Below the pieces are notes generated by a model. That model was not told where the DNA came from. It worked only from the letters and a program-made list of their open reading frames with translations, and did not search any database. From Nitriliruptoria bacterium (GTDB lineage Bacteria > Actinomycetota > Nitriliruptoria > Euzebyales > Egibacteraceae), in assembly GCA_003553565.1 (NCBI GenBank), contig PWER01000172.1, positions 1 to 34,159 on the forward strand: 34,159 nucleotides of DNA, in the 5' to 3' direction. Every line of letters starts with the position of its first letter. Position 1 is the stretch's first letter. The position numbers and the translations under genes are program-made. Positions 1 to 8,183 of this stretch are shown piece by piece.

Positions 1-42
1 CACACATGAGGTCCCCGGTGCACCCAATCGCTGGCGCGGGTG

Positions 43-142
43 GAGCGGCCGCGGGGTGGCGCGGGCAGAGCGGCCGCGGGGTGGCGCAGGCAGAGCGGCC
101 CCGGGGCAGCGCGGGCGGAGCGGCCGCGGCCTGGCGCGGGCG
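43..142. repeat. 25-bp tandem repeat, four copies
   Basis: Four head-to-tail copies of a 25-bp GC-rich unit beginning gagcggccgc lie at 43-67, 68-92, 93-117 and 118-142. Copies 1 and 2 differ at one position; copies 3 and 4 are more diverged. A partial copy precedes them at about 32-42. The array stops 4 nt before the stop codon of the minus-strand ATP-grasp gene, so it lies in its 3' untranslated region. It looks like an intergenic minisatellite. No gene is visible in positions 1-146. Confidence 0.85.
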
Positions 143-146
143 GCGC

Positions 147-1421
147 CTACACCTCCAGGCCGATGTCGAGCAGCGCCTCGATCTCGCGGAAGCGCTGCCG
201 CAGCTCGCGGACGGTGTGGGCGCCGAGGAACACCGTGGCCAGCTCGTAGCTGTAGGCCTCCTGATCGGCGAGCTCCGACAGCCGAGCGCCCTCCTTGACG
301 TGGACGTTGATCGTGGCGTCGTGGGCGGCCTCGATCTCGGCCAGCCGCTCGGCGTCGGGCAGCCGCGTGACCGTGGCGTCCTTCCAGGCGCGCACGAAGA
401 ACTTGGCGGCCACCGCGTCGCGCCCCTGCCGGTGCGGTGGTGTCGGCGCCCGCCCCTGGGCGAGGTCGAGCATGACCCGGTGGTGGCTCTGGCCGTCGAC
501 GCGCTCGAACAGCGGGCAGTGGCTCTGCGACAGCCGCGGGTTGATCTCCAGCACCCAGATCTGGTTGGTGGTGCGGTCCACGAAGAACTCGAGGTTGAAC
601 GGCGCGTCGTCGTAGCCGACCTCGGCCATGATCCGCTCGGCGATGTCGGTCATCTGGCGGGTGATGCGGCGCGGCAGCGACGAGGGGTACTGGTAGCGCG
701 AGAACGACGAGCGATGCGGGCTGCGCACGCTGTCGACAACGCCGTAGCACACGACCTCGCCGCGGTGCACATAGCCCTCGACGGTGCACTGGCGCCCGCC
801 GATCAGCCCCTCGGCCAGGCACGCGCCGTAGGACAGGCGCGCGATCGTCTCGGGCAGCTCGGCGCGGTCGAGGACCTCCTGCAGCGGACCAGCGAGCTTG
901 GGCAGCTCCTCGCGCAGCACCTGCTGGGCGAGGACGAAGTCGTCGCGATCGTCGATGTGGAACCCGAGGTGGCTGCGGTAGGCGTTGATCGGCTTGATCC
1001 ACAGCGGCGGGTCGAAGCTCAGCGTCTCGAAGGCGCGCTCGTCCCACGGGTCCAGCGCAGCGAACGCCGGCACGTTGGTGGGCGCGGCGTCGCGCTGGAC
1101 CAGCCGCGACCAGTACTTGTGGTTGCAGCGCAGCACCGCCTCCAGCGTCGGGCCAGGTGTACCGGTCGCTGCGGCGAGCACCGGCACCAGCTCGGTGGCG
1201 GGGAAGTCCAGCAGCGTCGTGACGCCGTGGATCGGCTTGCCGAGGGCGTCCAGGCGCTGGCGCGTCGCCTCGACCAGCTGGTCGAAGGGGAACCGGTCGA
1301 CGCCGCGGATCTCATCGTGGTCCAGCACCTCGACCAGCCGCTCGTCGGGCGCCAGCACATGGTCCAGCAGCCGGCGGTTCTCCTCGTCCAGCCCCAGCAC
1401 GCAGAGGTTGCGCACCAACAC
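147..1421 (-). CDS. ATP-grasp domain protein
   Basis: About 424 residues with the fold of an ATP-grasp carboxylate ligase, a cytoplasmic enzyme that activates a carboxylate as acyl phosphate and joins it to a nucleophile. Visible elements are a Lys-containing strand (PPLWIKPINAYRSHLGFH), a central CTVEGYVHRGEVVCYGVVDS strand pair, and the Mg/ATP-binding end FNLEFFVD...WVLEINPRLSQSH with the Glu and Asn of the family. The N-terminus (VRNLCVLGLDEENRRLL) suggests a Rossmann-like pre-ATP domain. The start is uncertain. A strong SD (aaggaggagg, minus strand, about 1422-1431) is followed by GTG 1421, TTG 1418 and GTG 1415; the last has the best spacing. The substrate cannot be named. A second ATP-grasp gene at 14210-15550 is clearly different in sequence. 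Confidence 0.85.
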   Translation of the reverse strand: MLVRNLCVLGLDEENRRLLDHVLAPDERLVEVLDHDEIRGVDRFPFDQLVEATRQRLDALGKPIHGVTTLLDFPATELVPVLAAATGTPGPTLEAVLRCNHKYWSRLVQRDAAPTNVPAFAALDPWDERAFETLSFDPPLWIKPINAYRSHLGFHIDDRDDFVLAQQVLREELPKLAGPLQEVLDRAELPETIARLSYGACLAEGLIGGRQCTVEGYVHRGEVVCYGVVDSVRSPHRSSFSRYQYPSSLPRRITRQMTDIAERIMAEVGYDDAPFNLEFFVDRTTNQIWVLEINPRLSQSHCPLFERVDGQSHHRVMLDLAQGRAPTPPHRQGRDAVAAKFFVRAWKDATVTRLPDAERLAEIEAAHDATINVHVKEGARLSELADQEAYSYELATVFLGAHTVRELRQRFREIEALLDIGLEV

Positions 1422-1484
1422 CCTCCTCCTTGGCCCGGCGGAGGCCGACGCAGTACCCCGATCCGACGATCGGGAAGCCGCAGC

Positions 1485-2138
1485 CTACTGGTCAGCAGCC
1501 CCGGTCAGGGCGTCGAGCGCCTCGGTGATCGGCGTGTCGCCGTCGAGCAGCTCGAAGGTCCAGCCGATCGTGTCGGGGCGCTCGAGGCAGGCCGCGACGA
1601 CCGCGGCCACGTCGTCACGCGTCACCGACCCGCCGCGCTCCAGCTTCGGGGCGATCGCCACGTGCCCGTCGCCGGGCTCGTCGGTGAGGCGCCCCGGGCG
1701 CACGATCGTGTGGTCGAGGCCGCTGGCGGCCAGCGTCGCATCCGCCTGGCCCTTGGCCTCGAAGTAGGGGACCATGTGCTCGGGGCCCGAGGTCGGGTCG
1801 TCGGCGCGCACGGTGCTGACCATCACGTAGCGACGCAGCCCGTGGGCCTCCGCGGCGGCCACGAGCTTCTCGGCACCGCCACGGTCGATCACCTGCTTGG
1901 GCTCGGGACCCGAGCCGGGCCCGGCGCCGGCGGTGAACACGATCGCGTCGCAGCCCTCGGGGGCATCGGACACGTCGCCGGCGAGGTCGGCCACCAGCGG
2001 CTCGCCGCCGAGCTCGCGCAGCTCCTCGGCCTGGCTGGCGTCGCGGATCATGGCCACCGGCTCGTGGCCGGCCTCGGCGAGCAGGCGGGTCAGGCGGCGA
2101 CCGATGTTGCCGTGGCTGCCGGCGATGAGGACCTTCAT
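1485..2138 (-). CDS. NAD(P)-binding SDR-family epimerase-like protein
   Basis: The 217-residue protein starts with a Rossmann nucleotide-binding motif, MKVLIAGSHGNIGRRL (GxxGxxG), at residues 1-16. It follows the atypical short-chain dehydrogenase / NAD(P)H-binding pattern: VADLAG after strand 3, IVFTAGAGPGSG, then YVMVSTV in place of the classical catalytic Tyr-Lys region, and TIVRPGRLTDEPG. Such proteins are often annotated as NAD-dependent epimerases or NmrA-like sensors. The ATG at 2138 is preceded by an aggag SD about 6 nt away. It is divergent from the PEBP gene at 2274 and about 60 nt upstream of the ATP-grasp gene on the same strand, so the two could be co-transcribed. Physiological substrate unknown. 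Confidence 0.88.
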   Translation of the reverse strand: MKVLIAGSHGNIGRRLTRLLAEAGHEPVAMIRDASQAEELRELGGEPLVADLAGDVSDAPEGCDAIVFTAGAGPGSGPEPKQVIDRGGAEKLVAAAEAHGLRRYVMVSTVRADDPTSGPEHMVPYFEAKGQADATLAASGLDHTIVRPGRLTDEPGDGHVAIAPKLERGGSVTRDDVAAVVAACLERPDTIGWTFELLDGDTPITEALDALTGAADQ

Positions 2139-2273
2139 GAGCGGCTCCTGTGTGGTCAGCGGCGCAAGCGCGCACCGTACCGGTTAGGCGGCAGCCGTCA
2201 GCGGGAACGGCTGGCTGGGCGACGGTCGGCGTCGCATCCGACGTCGGCACGCCGATCCGACAAGGGGGAGCCG

Positions 2274-2738
2274 ATGGCGCTCACGATCAAAGACCTCGTG
2301 CTGTGGACCCCGGCCTGGCAGTCCCCGGGCCAGATCCCTGACCGCCACGCCTACGACAAGGGCAACGTCAGCCCCGAGCTGCGCTGGAGCGGGGTGCCCG
2401 AGGGCACGCGCTCGCTGGCGGTGATCTGCCACGATCCCGACGCCCCGATGCTGGACGGCTTCACCCACTGGGTCGTCTACAACGTCCCGCCCGAGGCCGA
2501 GGGCATCGCCGAGGACGGCGGCGGACGCTTCACCGAGGGCGTCACCGACTTCGGCGACACCGGCTACGGCGGCCCGATGCCGCCCGCCGGCCACGGCCCG
2601 CACCACTACTTCTTCTTCGTCTACGCGCTGGACGCCGAGCTCGGCGCCGAGCCCGGCCTCACCCGCCGCCAGCTGCTCGAGCGCATGGACGGCCACCTGA
2701 TCGAGATGAACCGCATGGTGGGGGTCTACGAGAACTGA
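2274..2738 (+). CDS. YbhB/YbcL family Raf-kinase-inhibitor-like (PEBP) protein
   Basis: The 154-residue protein has the two hallmark PEBP segments. DPDAPMLDGFTHWVVYNVP lies near residues 60-80, and GGPMPPAGHGPHHYFFFVYA near 100-120. Together these form the anion/phospholipid-binding pocket of the phosphatidylethanolamine-binding fold. Bacterial YbhB/YbcL members have this length, and their physiological role is poorly defined. The ATG at 2274 is preceded by an excellent SD (aaggggga, 2262-2269), which sets the start well inside a much longer open frame. No signal peptide is visible, so it is probably cytoplasmic. Confidence 0.93.
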   Translation: MALTIKDLVLWTPAWQSPGQIPDRHAYDKGNVSPELRWSGVPEGTRSLAVICHDPDAPMLDGFTHWVVYNVPPEAEGIAEDGGGRFTEGVTDFGDTGYGGPMPPAGHGPHHYFFFVYALDAELGAEPGLTRRQLLERMDGHLIEMNRMVGVYEN

Positions 2739-2739
2739 A

Positions 2740-2754
2740 GCCGGAGCTTCCGGC
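2740..2754. terminator. Stem-loop in convergent spacer (candidate bidirectional terminator)
   Basis: A perfect 6-bp inverted repeat, gccgga / tccggc with a 3-nt gct loop, begins 2 nt after the stop of the PEBP gene. It lies between two convergent genes. No T tract follows, as is common in very GC-rich actinobacteria. Termination activity is inferred. Confidence 0.4.
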
Positions 2755-2790
2755 GCGGAAGCCGGCGCGTCCGGCGCGGAAGCCGGCGCG
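2749..2790. repeat. Perfect 21-bp tandem duplication
   Basis: The 21 bases at 2749-2769 (starting tccggcgcgg) are repeated exactly at 2770-2790. The duplication fills most of the spacer between the convergent PEBP and IclR genes and overlaps the right arm of the stem-loop at 2740-2754. Confidence 0.85.
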
Positions 2791-2814
2791 CCCGAGGGCC
2801 GGCAAGCGAGCGGC

Positions 2815-3639
2815 TCACACGCTCGTGGGGCTCTCGGGCTGCGCCGCCTCGGCGGCTGGCGTCGCGGCCACGTAGCCGTAGCGCGACGAGGTGTGGTCGG
2901 CGGCCAGCTCCACCATCTCGGTGAGCGCGGCCAGCCGCTCGGCATCGACGCGGTAGGACGGCGCGGCCACGCTCATGGCCGCCACCACCGTCCCGTCGGC
3001 GGCGTAGATCGGGGCGGCCACCGACGACAGGCCCTCCTCGAGCTCCTCGACCGCGGTGGCGCTGCCGCGCTCGCGCACCGCCGCGATCTCCTCGCGCAGC
3101 GCCAGCGGGTCGGTGATGGTGCGCTCGGTCAGCGCCTCGTGGGGGCCCGCCATGATCATCCCGGCCCGCGAGGCCGGCAGCGAGGCCAGGAACACCTTGC
3201 CCGGCGAGGTCGCATGCAGCGGCGTGCGCTGCCCGATCCAGCTGCGGCTGACCACCGAGGCGTCGGGGATGATGTGGTCGACGGTGACCACCTCGTCGCC
3301 TTCGAGGATGGCCAACGACACCGTCTCAGCGGACTCGTCGGCCAGCCAGGCCATGCTGGTGTGCGCCTGACGGCTGACGTCGGAGCCCACCGTCACCGCC
3401 CGCGCCAGGTGCACCAGCCCGAAGCCGAGGTGGTACTTGCCGCTGTCGATGTGCTGCTCGACCATCCCTCGCGACTCGAGCGTGGACAGCAGCCGGAACG
3501 CGGTCGACTTGTGGACGCCGATCTCGGCCCCCACCTCGGTCACGCCCGACCAGCCGTTGCGGGCCAGGAACTGCAGGATCGTGACGGCCCGCTCGACCGA
3601 CTGGACGTGCCCTGACTGGCTATCGTCGAGGGTTGGCAT
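2815..3639 (-). CDS. IclR family transcriptional regulator
   Basis: The 274-residue protein has the IclR layout. A winged helix-turn-helix lies at residues 10-70 (VTILQFLARNGWSGVTEV, GVHKSTAFRLLSTLESRGMV). The effector-binding IclR/GAF-like domain spans about 80-255 (LHATSPGKVFLASLP, AVEELEEGLSSVAAPIYA, VVAAMSVAAPSYRV). The frame is open further upstream, but the ATG at 3639 gives the usual family length and leaves the HTH intact. It is divergent from the dehydrogenase at 3694 with only about 54 nt between them, so the regulator probably controls that gene and itself. In known cases IclR proteins regulate small-carboxylate catabolism; the effector here is unknown. Confidence 0.93.
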   Translation of the reverse strand: MPTLDDSQSGHVQSVERAVTILQFLARNGWSGVTEVGAEIGVHKSTAFRLLSTLESRGMVEQHIDSGKYHLGFGLVHLARAVTVGSDVSRQAHTSMAWLADESAETVSLAILEGDEVVTVDHIIPDASVVSRSWIGQRTPLHATSPGKVFLASLPASRAGMIMAGPHEALTERTITDPLALREEIAAVRERGSATAVEELEEGLSSVAAPIYAADGTVVAAMSVAAPSYRVDAERLAALTEMVELAADHTSSRYGYVAATPAAEAAQPESPTSV

Positions 3640-3693
3640 TGCTATCAGCCCACCGTATCCGATGAGTTCGGGCGGTACGACAGGAGCATGAGA

Positions 3694-4587
3694 ATGGATG
3701 TGATCGGCGTGATCGGCCTGGGCGTCATGGGGCGCCCGATGGCCCGGAACCTCCTGGCGGCCGGCCATCCGGTGGTGGTCGCCAACCGCTCGCCGGGCAA
3801 GGTCGAGGAGCTCGCGGCGCAGGGCGCCACCCCCGCCGAGGGTCCCGCCGACCTCGCGGCCCGCTGCGACGTGGTGCTCACGTGCCTGCCCGACGCTCCC
3901 GACGTCGAGGCGGTCGTGCTCGGCGACGACGGCGTGCTGGCGCATCTGCGGCCCGGCGGGGTGCTCATCGACACCAGCACGGTGCGCCCGGCCACCGCGC
4001 GCACGGTGGCCGCAGCGGCCGCGTCGGCCGGTGTGCACGCCGTCGACGCGCCGGTCAGCGGTGGCGAGCAGGGCGCCATCGACGGGACGCTGTCGATCAT
4101 GGCCGGCGGGGACGAGGCCGCGGTGGCCGCCGCCCGTCCGGTGCTGGAGGTGATCGGCGCCCGCGTGACCCACACCGGCCCGCCCGGGGCCGGTCAGACC
4201 GTCAAGGCGGTCAACCAGCTGCTGGTGGCCGGGACGCTGGGCGTGGTGGCCGAGGCGGTGGTGCTGCTCGAGGCCTGCGACCTGGACGTCGCCACCGCCC
4301 TGGAGGCGCTCGGCGGTGGGCTGGCCGGCAGCGCGGTCCTCGACGCCAAGGGGCCGATGATGGCCGAGCGGCGCTTCGTCCCCGGCTTTCGCGCCGACCT
4401 GCACCACAAGGACCTTGGCATCGCGCTGGAGACCGCGCGAGAGCAGGGGGTGGCCGTGCCGCTCACCGGGCTGACCACGCAGCTGCTGGCCGCGACCACC
4501 GCCCGTGGCGCCGGCGACCGCGACCACGCCGCGGTCTTCGAGGTGCTGCAGGCGCTGTCGGGCCGCGAGGACCCCACCGCGCAGTAG
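3694..4587 (+). CDS. NAD(P)-dependent beta-hydroxyacid dehydrogenase (2-hydroxy-3-oxopropionate / 3-hydroxyisobutyrate reductase type)
   Basis: The protein is about 297 residues. It carries the N-terminal NAD(P) motif GVIGLGVMGRPMARNLLAAG, the substrate-binding signature DAPVSGGEQGA, the catalytic-lysine segment GAGQTVKAVNQ, and the C-terminal FRADLHHKDLGIALE. These mark the 3-hydroxyisobutyrate / tartronate-semialdehyde reductase family, which reversibly reduces a semialdehyde or 2-oxo group with NAD(P)H in the cytoplasm. Two ATGs are possible, 3688 and 3694. The aggag SD at 3682-3686 is only 1 nt from 3688 but 7 nt from 3694, so I chose 3694. Pairing with a divergent IclR regulator resembles glyoxylate/allantoin loci, but the exact substrate cannot be read from sequence. 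Confidence 0.92.
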   Translation: MDVIGVIGLGVMGRPMARNLLAAGHPVVVANRSPGKVEELAAQGATPAEGPADLAARCDVVLTCLPDAPDVEAVVLGDDGVLAHLRPGGVLIDTSTVRPATARTVAAAAASAGVHAVDAPVSGGEQGAIDGTLSIMAGGDEAAVAAARPVLEVIGARVTHTGPPGAGQTVKAVNQLLVAGTLGVVAEAVVLLEACDLDVATALEALGGGLAGSAVLDAKGPMMAERRFVPGFRADLHHKDLGIALETAREQGVAVPLTGLTTQLLAATTARGAGDRDHAAVFEVLQALSGREDPTAQ

Positions 4588-4619
4588 ACGGGCTCCAGCC
4601 TGCGGTGAGGCGCTTGCCG

Positions 4620-7334
4620 TCAGCGCACGAACACCGCGGTGGTTCGCCCGGGCACGTGGAACGCGTGATCGGCGGCGGTGTGCCAGGACCGCTGGCGCAC
4701 GCGAGCGTCGGCCGAGCCCTGCTGGACCGGGTGCAGACGCCAGGGGCCCTGGGCGATGCCCGGCTCGGCCACGCGCGTGGCATCGGCATGTGCGTTGAAG
4801 ACCGCCAGCAGCCCGCGGATCCCCTCGGCCGGGTCGCCGCCAGACAGCTCCATGACGATCAGCCCGGGGGCGAGGTCACGGTCGCTGCTGTGGAAGCGGA
4901 CCTGCTGGCGCACCGCGCGGGCGCTGGGCAGGTGCAGCAGCGAGGTCGACCGGCGGATCGCCAGCAGCTCGCGCAGATGCGCGGCGGTGGCGGCGGCCTG
5001 CTCGGCCGTGGGCCGCGGCGCGCGACGCAGCACCGCGCGCTGCAACGGCCAGCGCGCGGCGTTGCTCTCGGCCGGCGGCAGGCCCGACCCGAACGCCGAG
5101 ACCTCGCCGCTCCAGTCGAGGCGGTTGAACCAGTCGCCGGAGGCGTAGCTGTCGCGGTCCAGCGACTTGGAGCGCAGCAGGTCGCTGCCGGCGTGGAAGA
5201 ACGCGATGCCCTGCGCCAGCGCCGTCAGCGACAGGCCCAGGCGCGCCAGGCGGGCCCGCTCCTCCAGCGTCAGGCGCCACGGGGCCCGCATCTGGATCAG
5301 GTCGAACAGCGTCTCGTTGTCGTGAGCCTCGACGTAGACGACCTGCTCGCGGGGGCTAGCGGTGTAGCCCGCACCAGAGCTGCCGGCGTAGGTGAGCTCG
5401 GCGCCGCGGACCGTCGCGCCGTCGGGGGCGGTCAGCGCCAGGTCGGCGAGGTTGCCGGCCAGGCCGAGCTCGATGAGCGTCTGGTCCCAGCGGGCCTGCT
5501 CGCGCTGGTGGTGGGGCGAGCGGTGCTCGTCCTCGTTGGGGGCGGTGGCCAGCCCGGTGAGGAAGCCCTGCTCGCGCAGCGGCCCGAACGGCGTGCCGCC
5601 GCGGGCGGCGTCGCGCAGCCGGTCGTTGAACGTAGCGATGCCGGTGCCGGCCATGGGGCGCTGGGTGGCCTGGGTGAACTGCCGGCCGCCGGCGACCTCG
5701 CCGAAGTCCCAGCCCTCCCCGTACAGCAGGATCGCGCTGCCGTCGACGCCGTCCTCGGCGAGGGTGAGCGCGTCAAGGGCCTCGCGCACCCGCAGCAGCG
5801 TCTGCTTGGGGGGGTGGCCCATGAGGTCGAAGCGGAAGCCGTCGACCTTGTGGGCGCGGGCCCAGTGGACGACCGCGTCGACGATGAGCTGCTCCATCAT
5901 CCGGTGCTCGGCGGCGGTGTTGGGGCAGCAGGTGCTGGCCTCGACGTGCCCGAGGCCGTCCAGGCGCAGGTAGTAGCCGGGCACCACGCGGTCGAGCACG
6001 CTGTCGGCGTGCTGGCCCGACCCGTGCACGTGATTGAACACCACATCCAGCACCACCCGCAGGCCGGCGCGGTTGAGCGCCGCGACCATCTCGCGGACCT
6101 CCCGCACCCGCACGGGCCCGTCAGGGTCGGTGGCGTAGCTGCCCTCGGGGGCGAGGAAGTGCCGCGGGTCGTAGCCCCAGTTGAACCCGTCGCGGTCGCG
6201 CACCGCCTGCTGGAGGCGCTGGGGCTCCTCCGAGGCGGGATCGTCGGGCCAGGCGATGTCGGGGGTAACCCGGTCCTCCGCGCGGTCGGGGATCGTGGCG
6301 ATGTCGTTGCACGGCAGCAGGTGGACGTGGGTGAGCCCGGCCTGCGCCAGCTCGGTCAGGTGGCGCATGCCGCGGCTGTCGCCGTGGGTGAACGCCCGGT
6401 AGGTGCCCCGGTCGGTCGCCGGGACGCGGTCGTCGTGGATCGAGTGATCACGGATGTGCAGCTCGTAGACGCTGGGGCTGCCGCCCGTCGCGGGCTTGGC
6501 GAGCTCGTCCCACCCCTCGGGGGCAAGCGCCGGGTCGTCAGGGTCGATCAGCAGCGTGTGTGCGCCGTCGGCGGTCAGCGCGACGCTGTAGGGGTCGGTG
6601 ACGACGTTGCGCACGATGCCGCCGGTCTGCGGCGAGAACACCGTGACCTCCAGCACCACCGGCGCGCCCAGCCAGCCCGCCGCCAGCGTGACCTCCCACA
6701 CCCCGGTGGCATCGTCGCGGCGCAGCGCCACCGCCTCGACCGCGTCCGCCAGCGGCGCCAGCGGGTCCTCGGGGGTGGGTCGGGCACAGCGGTGCAGCGT
6801 CACCTGGCGCGCGGTGGGCGCCCACACCCGCAGCGTCGGCTGGCCGTGCCCGTCGACGGTGGTGCCCAGGCGCGCCTTGCTGGCCGCGTCGGCGTAGAGG
6901 TCGTCGAGCACGCCGGGCAGCTGCACGCCGGTGAGCTCGACCAGCCGACCGTCCGCGTCGGTGCAGGCCACGGCGATCTCGCCGCGCAGCAGCTCGGCGA
7001 CCGACTCGGGGGTCTCCTCGGAGGGCAGCCGCAGCGCCCGGTAGTGGGCGATGTGGCGCCACCCGTGGTCGAGCAGCGCCGGGTCGAGGCCGCCGGGCTC
7101 GGCCTGCAGCGTCACGGTGCGGTCGGCGCCCACCACCGCGCCGTCCTCCACCGCCAGGGCACCGGTGGCGCTGGCGTGCAGGGTGAGCACGTGATCGCGC
7201 GCGATCCAGTCGGGCCAGGCGATCAGGTCGCGCGTCAACCAGTGGGCGCGTGCATGGTCGAGGCGGATGGTGATCTCCCGGGGGTGCGACGGCGACAGCA
7301 AGCGTGGCAGCCGCCCGGCGCGGCGGCAAACCAC
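4620..7334 (-). CDS. Pullulanase-type alpha-1,6-glucosidase (glycogen/starch debranching)
   Basis: The 904-residue GH13 enzyme hydrolyses alpha-1,6 branches of glycogen or pullulan. The start is LDHARAHWLTRDLIAWP. A CBM48-like region (LRVWAPTARQVTLH) lies near residue 170, YELHIRDHSIHD near 290 and LDVVFNHVHGSGQ near 430. The catalytic triad is visible: nucleophile Asp503 in DGFRFDLMGHPPK, acid/base Glu540 in LYGEGWDFGEV, and transition-state Asp672 in EAHDNETLFD. The length fits the pullulanase-type alpha-1,6-glucosidase family. No signal peptide is evident, so it is probably cytoplasmic. The GTG start at 7334 lies 15 nt beyond the stop of the anti-sigma gene, so it is probably the last gene of the sigma operon. 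Its exact start is uncertain. Confidence 0.92.
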   Translation of the reverse strand: MVCRRAGRLPRLLSPSHPREITIRLDHARAHWLTRDLIAWPDWIARDHVLTLHASATGALAVEDGAVVGADRTVTLQAEPGGLDPALLDHGWRHIAHYRALRLPSEETPESVAELLRGEIAVACTDADGRLVELTGVQLPGVLDDLYADAASKARLGTTVDGHGQPTLRVWAPTARQVTLHRCARPTPEDPLAPLADAVEAVALRRDDATGVWEVTLAAGWLGAPVVLEVTVFSPQTGGIVRNVVTDPYSVALTADGAHTLLIDPDDPALAPEGWDELAKPATGGSPSVYELHIRDHSIHDDRVPATDRGTYRAFTHGDSRGMRHLTELAQAGLTHVHLLPCNDIATIPDRAEDRVTPDIAWPDDPASEEPQRLQQAVRDRDGFNWGYDPRHFLAPEGSYATDPDGPVRVREVREMVAALNRAGLRVVLDVVFNHVHGSGQHADSVLDRVVPGYYLRLDGLGHVEASTCCPNTAAEHRMMEQLIVDAVVHWARAHKVDGFRFDLMGHPPKQTLLRVREALDALTLAEDGVDGSAILLYGEGWDFGEVAGGRQFTQATQRPMAGTGIATFNDRLRDAARGGTPFGPLREQGFLTGLATAPNEDEHRSPHHQREQARWDQTLIELGLAGNLADLALTAPDGATVRGAELTYAGSSGAGYTASPREQVVYVEAHDNETLFDLIQMRAPWRLTLEERARLARLGLSLTALAQGIAFFHAGSDLLRSKSLDRDSYASGDWFNRLDWSGEVSAFGSGLPPAESNAARWPLQRAVLRRAPRPTAEQAAATAAHLRELLAIRRSTSLLHLPSARAVRQQVRFHSSDRDLAPGLIVMELSGGDPAEGIRGLLAVFNAHADATRVAEPGIAQGPWRLHPVQQGSADARVRQRSWHTAADHAFHVPGRTTAVFVR

Positions 7335-7349
7335 TCGGCGTGCGGCGAG

Positions 7350-8183
7350 TCAGCCAGCGTCGGCCAACCGGCCGCGCAGCACCGAGTCGCCGGAGTGGTT
7401 CGGGTCGCCGTCGTAGGCCTCGCGGCTGACGTCCACCACCGGGTAGGCGTCGAGGTCGAGGTCGGCGGGCAGCGCGGTCTCCTCCGACAGCGGGCCCAGC
7501 GACAGCAGCGCGGTGGGCTCGTCCTCGTCGTCGAGCAGCCACAGCTCGTAGTAGCCGTCGTGCTCGGGCAGCTCGTCGATGTCCAGGCGCAGCAGCAGCT
7601 CATCGGCCGCGTCGGGCTCGGCGTCGGCATCGTCGCGGTGCACCAGGCTGGCGCGAGCGGGCACGGGCTGATCGGCCAGCGGCTCGAGGGTGGCCTCGGC
7701 GGCCACGGCCGGCTCGGGCTCGTCGGTGTCGGGCAGCAGGATCAGCGCGCCAGCGGCCACCGCGACCACGAGCGCGGCAGCCGCGGCGCTGGCCACGGCC
7801 AGCACGCGGTTGCGGCGCGAGGGCGCGGCCGACAGCGGGGTGGGCGGGGTTGGCGCGGATGCGTCGTCCGGGGCAGGCGCGGCGGTCAGCGGGGACGGGT
7901 CGTCCGGGGCGCCCGGGCTGTCGGCAGGTGTCGCGGCGGCGTCGTCACGCTCCTCGGCGGATTGGCCGAGGCCGAGCTCGCGCGCGACCCCCTCCCACAG
8001 GTGCTCGGGAGCCGGGGCAGCCGGCAGCGGCTCGTCATCGGGCACAGCGAGCGCGGCCTGCACCTCCCGCAGCCGGTTCAGCTCGGCGGTGCAGCGCGTG
8101 CAGGCGGCGGCGTGCTCGGCGACCTGCTGGTCGTGCTCACCCAGTGCCAGCTGGGCCAGCTGATGCGGGCTCGGATGCGCCAC
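7350..8183 (-). CDS. RskA-like anti-sigma factor with zinc-binding N-terminus
   Basis: This is a single-pass membrane protein of 277 residues. The N-terminal cytoplasmic domain has a ZAS-type motif, His24-x3-Cys28-x2-Cys31, which usually coordinates zinc and binds an ECF sigma factor. An Ala/Pro/Asp-rich linker follows, then a membrane helix (VLAVASAAAAALVVAVAAGA) near residues 127-150. The extracytoplasmic domain contains YYELWLLDDEDEPTALLSLG, typical of the RskA C-terminal domain. The start overlaps the 3' end of the sigma gene by 47 nt, so translation is probably coupled. RskA homologues are released by regulated proteolysis; the signal here is unknown. Confidence 0.9.
   Translation of the reverse strand: MAHPSPHQLAQLALGEHDQQVAEHAAACTRCTAELNRLREVQAALAVPDDEPLPAAPAPEHLWEGVARELGLGQSAEERDDAAATPADSPGAPDDPSPLTAAPAPDDASAPTPPTPLSAAPSRRNRVLAVASAAAAALVVAVAAGALILLPDTDEPEPAVAAEATLEPLADQPVPARASLVHRDDADAEPDAADELLLRLDIDELPEHDGYYELWLLDDEDEPTALLSLGPLSEETALPADLDLDAYPVVDVSREAYDGDPNHSGDSVLRGRLADAG

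Noticed and set aside
43-142. Tandem repeats as a CRISPR array
   Set aside because: Units are contiguous with no spacers between them and there are no cas genes.
6-2273. Very long plus-strand open frame leading into the PEBP gene
   Set aside because: It runs antisense to two clear enzyme genes, is Arg/Ala/Gly/Val-biased and has no domain; only its last 154 codons (from ATG 2274 with a strong SD) are a gene.
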